This document shows, piece after piece, positions 1 to 4,263 of a DNA stretch of 5,930 bases (position 1 is its first letter; every line of letters begins with the position of its first letter). Source of the stretch: Bacillota bacterium (lineage in GTDB: Bacteria; Bacillota; Sulfobacillia; Symbiobacteriales; ZC4RG38); NCBI GenBank assembly GCA_003242505.1, contig QGUP01000135.1:1-5930 (forward strand), in the 5' to 3' direction. The translations under genes and the position numbers were made by a program. Below the pieces are notes generated by a model. The model did no database searches. It saw only the letters and a list, made by a program, of their open reading frames with translations, and was not told the DNA's origin.

Positions 1-441
1 GGCCAGGGGCAGCAGCGCCTCCCGGACGGCGGCCCGGGCCGGTTCGTCCAGGAGCGGGGCTCCGCTCTTGGCGATCATCACCGGGTCCACCACCACGGGG
101 AAGGGGCTCAGGCGGCCGCGCCAGTAGGTGAGCCGCTCGGCGACGGCGGCCACGATGTCCGCCGTCGCCAGCATGCCGGTCTTGACGGCATCGGTGCCGA
201 TGTCGTCCAGCACGGCATCGATCTGGGCGGCGACAAACTCGGGGGGCACCAGGTGAACGCCGTGCACCCCCTCGGTGTTCTGGGCGGTGAGGGCGGTCAG
301 GGCGGAGGTGCCGAAGACCCGGAGGGCGTTGAAGGTCTTGAGGTCGGCCTGGATCCCAGCCCCGCCGCCGCTGTCCGAGCCCGCAATGGTCATGGCCCGG
401 GGAACGGCAGCCGGTGGGCGAAGTGCCCGGGGGTCCGTCAT
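1..441 (-). CDS. thiD: Hydroxymethylpyrimidine/phosphomethylpyrimidine kinase, N-terminal part (cut by window edge)
   Basis: ThiD phosphorylates hydroxymethylpyrimidine and its monophosphate to HMP-PP, the pyrimidine half of thiamin, in the cytosol. The 147 visible codons, read leftward from ATG 441-439, show the ribokinase-like ThiD signature: GSDSGGGAGIQADLKTF at residues 21-37, TALTAQNT at 49-56, VKTGML at 86-91 and VVVDPVMIAKSGAPLL at 116-131. The family is usually about 260-270 residues, so the C-terminal half, with the catalytic Cys/anion-hole region, lies outside the window. The start is set by AAAGGAG at 450-456, 8 nt upstream; a second Met at residue 17 has no such site. The 16 residues before Met17 form a short Pro/Arg-rich extension. 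The gene sits behind a TPP riboswitch and terminator, which independently supports a thiamin role. It may continue into other thi genes to the left; this cannot be seen. Confidence 0.95.
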   Translation of the reverse strand, partial: MTDPRALRPPAAVPRAMTIAGSDSGGGAGIQADLKTFNALRVFGTSALTALTAQNTEGVHGVHLVPPEFVAAQIDAVLDDIGTDAVKTGMLATADIVAAVAERLTYWRGRLSPFPVVVDPVMIAKSGAPLLDEPARAAVREALLPLA

Positions 442-510
442 GGAATTCACTCCTTTCGCGGATTGGCGAGCGCCCCGGGAGACGGTGCAGGGTCGGTGCC
501 GGACACAGGC

Positions 511-542
511 AAAAGAAAGGGGCCGCGGGGAACCCGCGGCCC
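511..542 (-). terminator. Intrinsic terminator of the TPP riboswitch expression platform
   Basis: Read on the minus strand, GGGCCGCGGG (542-533) pairs perfectly with CCCGCGGCCC (529-520) over a 3-nt loop. It is followed by CTTTCTTTT (519-511), a U-rich tract. It lies between the TPP aptamer and thiD, so it is the likely OFF switch. GCGGCCC at 572-566, which starts within the 3' strand of aptamer helix P1, can pair with the first 7 nt of the terminator 5' arm (542-536). That gives a plausible antiterminator that P1 closure would block. Confidence 0.85.
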
Positions 543-570
543 AGCCGGCGATGGCTGCGGCGAAGGGGCC

Positions 571-664
571 GCACCGTTCCCTCCGGTGGCATTACCCACA
601 TCAGGTTCGAGGGGTTCGGGCATACGCCCGTCTCAGCCGGCCTACGCCAGCACCCCCACGGTGC
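571..664 (-). promoter_or_regulatory. TPP riboswitch (THI element) upstream of thiD
   Basis: The minus strand carries a full TPP aptamer. P1 is GCACCGT (664-658) with ACGGTGC (577-571), 7 perfect pairs. The P2 5' strand is the G-run just inside it, pairing with ACCCC near 615-611. P3 is CTGGC/GCCGG around a GTAG loop. The conserved CTGAGA lies at 636-631, followed by an optional hairpin CGGGC..GCCCG at 630-617. Then come the conserved GAACCTGATGTGGGTAATGCCACCGGAGGGA elements of P4/P5 (about 609-578), including the GGTAATGCCA core. Thiamin pyrophosphate binding is expected to stabilise P1, release the terminator and stop thiD expression. Gene context and aptamer agree. Confidence 0.95.
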
Positions 665-703
665 TCCCGCCAGTATGGGGGTCTCCGAGGTCGCCGGTTC
701 GTT

Positions 704-733
704 GATGTAGGAACCGTCCCCGAAGCCCGTCAA
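704..733 (-). promoter_or_regulatory. Candidate promoter for the thiD leader
   Basis: On the minus strand TTGACG (733-728) is followed after 18 nt by TACATC (709-704), a good -35 with a weak -10. Transcription would start near 697, about 33 nt before the P1 helix of the TPP aptamer, as expected for a riboswitch leader. The -10 matches TATAAT at only about half its positions, so the call rests on the -35 and the placement. Confidence 0.45.
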
Positions 734-999
734 TTTCTGATTCCAGTATCCGTCCGACTGCCGCCGGGGTCAACTGCCTTCCCGGCCCGGATGGGACCCC
801 AGGGGCCGGGGAACCCTCCCAAACGAACCTTACGAGCCTCAGGTGCGTTGTATCGGTTACACACTTGCCCGCCCGGGTGTGAACGGCCCCGCGGCTCTGG
901 TGGATGGGCTGGGGGCCCTTCCGGCTGTGGCCCGGGTGTAACAGGGCGTGGACCGGTGGCTGGACCCTGGGCTCTGGGCGATGGGGTCGAGTGCAGGAA
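734..999. other. Non-coding stretch without a convincing gene
   Basis: Open frames cross this stretch on both strands, but they are Arg/Pro/Gly/Ser-rich, lack a good Shine-Dalgarno sequence and show no family motif, as expected from GC-rich non-coding DNA. Visible structure is an imperfect hairpin at 779-813 (TTCCCGGCCC with GGGCCGGGGAA, inner TGGG/CCCA) and a 10-nt direct repeat GCCCGGGTGT at 871-880 and 930-939. Neither has a U-tract. No tRNA, rRNA or known riboswitch core is recognised. Confidence 0.5.
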
Positions 1000-1031
1000 G
1001 GCGCCCTGGGACCTTGCGGCCCCAGGGCGCC
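1000..1031 (-). terminator. Strong GNRA-capped hairpin downstream of trpS, possible terminator
   Basis: As minus-strand RNA, GGCGCCCTGGGGCC (1031-1018) pairs with GGTCCCAGGGCGCC (1013-1000) over a GCAA tetraloop: 14 continuous pairs including one G-U. On the plus strand the same position would be an A-C mismatch, so the structure favours minus-strand RNA, the direction of trpS and thiD. The following sequence TTCCTGC is only weakly U-rich. It may therefore be a 3'-end stabilising or Rho-associated hairpin instead of an efficient intrinsic terminator. It lies about 134 nt past the trpS stop. Confidence 0.5.
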
Positions 1032-1116
1032 GGCTTGTAGTCTGGCTTGCCGCTGACGGCACTCATGGACAGGTGCCTGTGCCTTGCCCCCGGCGGCACC
1101 CGCTCACGCGGCTGCT

Positions 1117-1181
1117 CCCGCCGGCACTCGCCCACGTGGTCCCGCCGGTACCTGTGCCTGCGCCCTACCCCCGCCGGTACC
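1117..1181. repeat. Degenerate short repeats at the trpS 3' end
   Basis: CCCGCCGG(C/T)AC occurs at 1117, 1141 and 1170. The first two copies start adjacent 24-nt units (1117-1140 and 1141-1164); the third lies inside the last codons of trpS (GRYRRG). Similarity between units outside this core is poor. It could be an old tandem duplication of the trpS tail or simply GC-biased simple sequence. Confidence 0.35.
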
Positions 1182-2166
1182 GGCCGGGGAGTACCAGCCC
1201 CATCCGCTCCTTGACGGTGCGGAGGGTGGCTTCGGCCACCGCCGCGGCCTTCTCGGCCCCTTCGTCCAGGATCCGGAGAAGCTCTGGCGACTCCCGCAGT
1301 TCCCGGTACCGCTCCTGGATCGGAGCCAGGGCGCTCACCACCACCTCGGCCAGGTCCTGCTTGAAGACGCCGTAGCCCTTACCCCGGTAGCGCTCGGCCA
1401 CCTCCTCCAGGGAGATGCCGGCCAGCTGGCTGTAAATCTCCATCAGGTTGCTCACTGCCAGCTTCCGCTCGGGGTCGTAGCGGACCTCCGCCTCCGAGTC
1501 GGTCACCGCCCGCCGGATCTTCCGCTGGATCACCTCCGGCGGGTCGAGGAGCGAGATATAACTGTTGGGGTTGGGGTTGGACTTGCTCATCTTCTTCGTG
1601 GGATCGTCCAGGCTCATGATCCGGGCGCCCACCTTCGGGATCAGGGGCTCGGGCACCCGGAAGGTCTCGCCGAACCGGTGGTTGAACCGCTGGGCCAGGT
1701 CCCGGGTGAGCTCCACGTGCTGCTTCTGGTCCTCGCCCACGGGGACCAGGTCGGCCTGGTAGAGGAGGATGTCCGCCGCCATCAGGGCCGGGTAGGTGAA
1801 GAGGCCGACGGTGACGCTCTCCTTGCCCGCGGACTTCTCCTTGAACTGGGTCATCCGGGACATCTCGCCGAAGTAGGCCACGCACTGGAGGAGCCAGCCC
1901 AGTTCCGCGTGGGCCGGGACGTGGGACTGGACGAAGAGGGTGACCTTCTTCGGGTCAAGCCCCACGGCGAGGTAGAGCGCGGCCAGGTCCAGGGTCTGCC
2001 GGTGTAGGGCCTCCGGGTCCTGGGGGACCGTCAGGGCATGCAGGTCCACGATGCAGAAGAAGCAGTCGGCCTCGTGCTGCAGGGCGACGAACTGGCGCAT
2101 CGCGCCGATGTAGTTGCCGATGGTGAGGACGCCGCTAGGCTGAATGCCGGAAAGAACCCGCTTCAC
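1165..2166 (-). CDS. trpS: Tryptophanyl-tRNA synthetase
   Basis: TrpRS is a cytosolic class Ic enzyme that charges tRNA-Trp with tryptophan using ATP. The 333-residue product has the normal family length. It begins VKRVLSGIQPSG (first residue Met in vivo) and has the HIGH-equivalent TIGN at 15-18, MTQFKEKSAGKE at 105-116, ADILLYQAD at 131-139 with Asp132 (the indole-binding Asp in the Geobacillus enzyme), VGEDQKQH at 143-150, and KMSKS at 192-196. Alignment from memory with G. stearothermophilus TrpRS is essentially gap-free up to the C-terminus. The residue after KMSKS is Asn (SNPNPN) where I recall Asp. The GTG start at 2166-2164 is chosen because AAGGAGG lies 10 nt upstream and the protein then begins exactly at the family N-terminus. 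The frame stays open to an ATG at 2331, but that lies inside the T-box antiterminator. Regulation is by the T-box leader. Confidence 0.97.
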   Translation of the reverse strand: MKRVLSGIQPSGVLTIGNYIGAMRQFVALQHEADCFFCIVDLHALTVPQDPEALHRQTLDLAALYLAVGLDPKKVTLFVQSHVPAHAELGWLLQCVAYFGEMSRMTQFKEKSAGKESVTVGLFTYPALMAADILLYQADLVPVGEDQKQHVELTRDLAQRFNHRFGETFRVPEPLIPKVGARIMSLDDPTKKMSKSNPNPNSYISLLDPPEVIQRKIRRAVTDSEAEVRYDPERKLAVSNLMEIYSQLAGISLEEVAERYRGKGYGVFKQDLAEVVVSALAPIQERYRELRESPELLRILDEGAEKAAAVAEATLRTVKERMGLVLPGRYRRG

Positions 2167-2176
2167 CTTGGGCCAG

Positions 2177-2183
2177 CCTCCTT
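2177..2183 (-). promoter_or_regulatory. Ribosome binding site of trpS, deciding a GTG start
   Basis: AAGGAGG on the minus strand, 10 nt before GTG 2166-2164. No ATG with a comparable site lies nearby in this frame. The site is downstream of the T-box terminator, so translation depends on readthrough. Confidence 0.8.
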
Positions 2184-2272
2184 CAGACCGGTTCCGCTTC
2201 CGCTTCCGCCGGTTCCAGGTTTGTTGCTGCCGGTTCCCGGTTTCACCGCATCGATGGGACGGTTTTGCCGGC

Positions 2273-2313
2273 AAAACAATCAGCTCCGTCCCTCCTTTTG
2301 GAAGGGACGGAGC
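2273..2313 (-). terminator. Intrinsic terminator of the trpS T-box
   Basis: GCTCCGTCCC (2313-2304) pairs perfectly with GGGACGGAGC (2292-2283), with an inner TCC/GGA and an AAAA loop, then ATTGTTTT (2280-2273). Its 5' arm is the same segment used by the T-box antiterminator, so the two structures exclude each other. Uncharged tRNA-Trp would favour readthrough into trpS. Confidence 0.92.
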
Positions 2314-2665
2314 CACGCTCCGCGGTGCCACCCTCGTTCAGCCCCGATGGGCTGCCCTCGTGCGGGTACAGGCAGGTCCTGCCGATACCCTCTGCCGGTA
2401 ACGGGGCAGTCGCCGGTCCCGCCTACTGACCCCTGCCCCGGGACGCCGCACCAGAGGCCGGCGAGACGCCCGGCTGCGGTCCCGGGGCCGCTGCACCCCC
2501 GGCTGTCCGCCGGTGCCAGGGCCCCCGGGGACGGGGCGTTCGGAGGACAGCTTGTGGGACCATTCACCGGGTTTCCGCGTACCGGCCCTCCCACCCTGCC
2601 GCCGGCTCGCTGGAACGCTTCCGCCCGGCTACTCTCCCCACGCATCGCTGTTCGCCTGTTTACTG
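2273..2665 (-). promoter_or_regulatory. Tryptophan T-box leader of trpS
   Basis: This is a transcription-attenuating T-box RNA that reads uncharged tRNA-Trp. Stem I base GTGGG (2641-2637)/CCCAC (2558-2554) and CCGGG (2628-2624)/CCCGG (2571-2567) flank the specifier loop, with AGTA (2633-2630) opposite GAA as the S-turn. The specifier is TGG at 2562-2560, the Trp codon. The T-box GAACGAGGGTGGCACCGCGG occupies 2339-2320. Its 7-nt bulge starts UGGC (2330-2327), and the C complements discriminator G73 of bacterial tRNA-Trp. Antiterminator helices are AGGG (2334-2331)/CCCT (2306-2303) and GCGGAGC (2323-2317)/GCTCCGT (2313-2307). CAGCCC/GGGCTG forms a hairpin just before the T-box. The leader is about 390 nt to the terminator, longer than the usual 200-300 nt, with a GC-rich middle. 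Confidence 0.95.
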
Positions 2666-2671
2666 GTCCCA

Positions 2672-2700
2672 ATCTTATCACCGGACGGCGCCGTTGTCAA
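2672..2700 (-). promoter_or_regulatory. Promoter of the trpS T-box transcript
   Basis: On the minus strand TTGACA (2700-2695, perfect -35) is followed after 17 nt by TAAGAT (2677-2672), preceded by TGA (an extended -10 TGn). The start would lie near 2665, a few nt before the first T-box stem. This is the best housekeeping-sigma promoter in the window. Confidence 0.8.
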
Positions 2701-2842
2701 AGCCCGGGGGTGGGGGGAGAGCCTCCGGAACCCCGGCGGGATGGGCCGGCCGGGCAGGGACCTTCAGCCCAGCATCCCGGTTCGGGACCCGGCCTGCAGT
2801 AACTTTACCGGAGGCGAGGGGGCGACAGGAGCAGGAATGGTG

Positions 2843-2872
2843 TTGACGGTGAAGCTCTCGCCGCCATAGCAT
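2843..2872 (+). promoter_or_regulatory. Promoter of the iron-uptake operon
   Basis: TTGACG (2843-2848), an 18-nt spacer, and TAGCAT (2867-2872). Transcription would start near 2879, inside the adjacent Fur box, giving a 5' leader of about 180 nt. The position directly against the operator supports the call, although the -10 is imperfect. Confidence 0.6.
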
Positions 2873-2873
2873 T

Positions 2874-2892
2874 GAGAATGAGTCTCATTATC
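2874..2892. promoter_or_regulatory. Fur box (ferric uptake regulator operator)
   Basis: GAGAATGAGTCTCATTATC is a 19-bp near-palindrome: perfect AATGAG/CTCATT around a central T, one mismatched pair further out. It matches the classical Fur 19-mer GATAATGATAATCATTATC at 15 of 19 positions. It is AT-rich in otherwise very GC-rich DNA. It sits directly after the -10 and over the expected start site, so iron-loaded Fur would block initiation. A paralogue such as Zur, or PerR, reads similar boxes, but the binding-protein operon favours Fur. Confidence 0.85.
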
Positions 2893-2902
2893 GTTTCCCA
2901 GG

Positions 2903-3017
2903 AGCCGGGTTCCGGCTGCCCGACCCTTGCCGCCGGTGTCCAGGGCCGGCTCAAGCCGGCGTAGCCGCCGGCGGACCACCGCCGGTCCCCTGCGGCGCTC
3001 CCTTCCTGGACTGGCGG
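2903..3017 (+). other. Structured 5' leader of the iron-uptake operon
   Basis: Several helices can be drawn in the mRNA leader: AGCCGG/CCGGCT (2903-2908/2912-2917); a long-range stem CCGCC + GTCCAGG (2930-2934, 2938-2944) with CCTGGAC + GGCGG (3005-3011, 3013-3017); and, enclosed by it, GCCGGC/GCCGGC with a TCAA loop (2945-2960) and CCGGCGG/CCGCCGG with an ACCA loop (2968-2985). No cobalamin box or other known riboswitch core was found. GC-rich DNA pairs easily by chance, so function is unproven. Confidence 0.45.
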
Positions 3018-3042
3018 AGACGGCCGGACCCGCCCCCTGCCC

Positions 3043-3051
3043 AGAAGGAGG
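3043..3051 (+). promoter_or_regulatory. Ribosome binding site deciding a TTG start
   Basis: AGAAGGAGG ends 8 nt before TTG 3060-3062. The first in-frame ATG (3090) has no comparable site, so TTG is preferred. GAAGG within it could pair with CCTTC at 3001-3005, the edge of the long-range leader stem. Confidence 0.75.
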
Positions 3052-3059
3052 GCTCACGT

Positions 3060-4145
3060 TTGCGCACCCGTCGTCCTTTCGGGACTCCGATGGCCCACCG
3101 GTTTCTCCAAGCCGTGGCCCTGTTGCTGACAGCCGTTGCCTTGTCCGCGTGCGGTCCGGGGGCCGCACCGCCGGCCGGAACCGGCCCTTCCCCTGTTGGG
3201 GCTTCCGAAGCTGATGGCCCGTCGCCCTCGGCCCCGACCGGCGCCGACACCGAGCCCTGGCGGTTCACCGATGATCGGGGCGTCACCGTCACCCTCCCCC
3301 GGCGGCCGGTGCGGATCGTAGCCCAGAGCACCGCGGCTGCCGCCCTCTGGGACCTGGGGATCCGCCCGGTGGCCGTCTTTGGCCCCCAGCGCCGGCCGGA
3401 CGGCAGCAAGGAGCCGGAGATCGGGAACGTGGACCTCAGCGCCGTGGAGTCCCTCGGCGAGCAGTGGGGCGAGCTGGACCTGGAGAAGCTGGCCGCCCTG
3501 CGGCCGGATCTGATCGTCACCACCATGTACCAGCCGCCGTCCCTCTGGTACATCCCCGACGAGGTCAGGGAAAAGGTCGAAGCCATCGCACCCACCGTCG
3601 CCATCCACGTCGCCGGGCGCCCCATAACCGAGGTGATCGACCGGTTCGAGGAACTGGCACGGGCCCTGGGTGCGGACCTCAGCGCCCCGCAGGTGGCCGC
3701 GGCCCGGCAGCGGTTTGAGCAGGCCAGCGCCAGCCTCCGGGAGGCCATCGCGGCCAAGCCCGGCCTCAAGGCCATGTTCGCCGGCGCCTCCCTGGAGACC
3801 CTCTGGGTCGCCGTCCCCTCCTGGTACCCGGACCTCCTGTACTTCCAGCAGCTCGGCCTCGACATCGTGGTACCGGAGCAGACGGACCAGTTCTACGAAG
3901 CCCTGAGCTGGGAGCAGGCCCTGAAGTACCCGGCGGACCTCATCCTCTACGACCGCCGCAGCTACGTAGTACCGCCGGAGGAGCTGGCCCGGAAGGTCCC
4001 CACCTGGAACCAGCACCCGGCGGTGAAGGCGGGACAGGTGGGCCCGTGGTACGCCACCGCGGCCTTCAGCCGGGAAGGGTTTGCCGCCATCATGGAGGAG
4101 CTGGCCGCTACCATCCGCCAGGCCCGGGCGGATGTCGTCGACTGA
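3060..4145 (+). CDS. Iron-siderophore ABC transporter substrate-binding lipoprotein
   Basis: The product is a membrane-anchored extracytoplasmic binding protein of the FepB/FhuD/BtuF class (Peripla_BP_2, TroA-like fold) that would capture a ferric siderophore and hand it to the FecCD permeases downstream. It has 361 residues. A signal peptide has basic residues (RTRR), a hydrophobic stretch at 15-28 and the lipobox LSAC at 28-31, with Cys31 the likely lipidated residue. A Pro/Gly/Ser/Ala-rich linker (about 32-65) follows, then the mature domain beginning RFTDDRGVTVTLPRRPVRIV (68-87). Family hallmarks are LEKLAALRPDLIV (141-153), a linking helix near VIDRFEELARALGA (192-205), LSWEQALKYPADLIL (282-296) and HPAVKAGQV (319-327). 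The exact ligand is not readable; a Fur box upstream favours ferric siderophore over cobalamin or heme. The TTG start is supported by its Shine-Dalgarno sequence. It is first in the operon, 118 nt before the permease gene. Confidence 0.9.
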   Translation: MRTRRPFGTPMAHRFLQAVALLLTAVALSACGPGAAPPAGTGPSPVGASEADGPSPSAPTGADTEPWRFTDDRGVTVTLPRRPVRIVAQSTAAAALWDLGIRPVAVFGPQRRPDGSKEPEIGNVDLSAVESLGEQWGELDLEKLAALRPDLIVTTMYQPPSLWYIPDEVREKVEAIAPTVAIHVAGRPITEVIDRFEELARALGADLSAPQVAAARQRFEQASASLREAIAAKPGLKAMFAGASLETLWVAVPSWYPDLLYFQQLGLDIVVPEQTDQFYEALSWEQALKYPADLILYDRRSYVVPPEELARKVPTWNQHPAVKAGQVGPWYATAAFSREGFAAIMEELAATIRQARADVVD

Positions 4146-4162
4146 GCCCCGTCGGTCCGGAC

Positions 4163-4206
4163 CCGATCTCACCGTCCGGTTGATCCGGTTCCGATCTCCC
4201 CGTCCG
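4163..4206 (+). repeat. 16-nt direct repeat between binding protein and permease genes
   Basis: CCGATCTCACCGTCCG (4163-4178) recurs as CCGATCTCCCCGTCCG (4191-4206), 15 of 16 identical with a 28-nt period. It lies in the spacer just after the binding-protein stop. It may be a local duplication; a role is unknown. Confidence 0.6.
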
Positions 4207-4220
4207 ATGTCGCCACCTGA

Positions 4221-4239
4221 GCGCCGGGTCTCCCGGCGC
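4221..4239 (+). other. Intergenic mRNA hairpin after the binding-protein gene
   Basis: GCGCCGGG (4221-4228) and CCCGGCGC (4232-4239) form a perfect 8-bp stem with a TCT loop. No U-tract follows, so it is not a classical terminator. In binding-protein transport operons such hairpins commonly protect the upstream message, giving more binding protein than permease; that role here is inferred. Confidence 0.5.
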
Positions 4240-4263
4240 GGGTTGAGGAGAGCGAGGCCACCC

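Noticed and set aside
730..1135. Two overlapping minus-strand open frames between trpS and thiD (730-1062 and 857-1135)
   Set aside because: No Shine-Dalgarno sequence, composition of random GC-rich sequence, cross the 14-bp hairpin, no recognisable domain.
275..1375. Long plus-strand open frame across thiD leader, gap and trpS end
   Set aside because: Arg/Pro/Gly-rich, antisense to thiD, the TPP riboswitch and trpS, with no motif; typical GC-rich shadow.
1084..2007. Plus-strand open frame antisense to trpS
   Set aside because: His/Leu/Gly-rich mirror of trpS codons; trpS itself has all family motifs.
2167..2331. 55-residue N-terminal extension of trpS starting at an ATG at 2331
   Set aside because: It would be encoded by the T-box antiterminator, terminator and spacer, has low-complexity Arg-rich sequence, and TrpRS families begin at the GTG at 2166, which has a Shine-Dalgarno sequence.
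2880..3059. Cobalamin riboswitch ahead of a BtuF/BtuCD-like operon
   Set aside because: No B12-box core was found; a Fur box is present instead.
4081..4263. Upstream starts (ATG 4081 or 4207) for the first permease
   Set aside because: The added residues are Arg/Pro-rich, the first start lies inside the binding-protein gene, and neither has a good ribosome site; ATG 4264 fits the family length.
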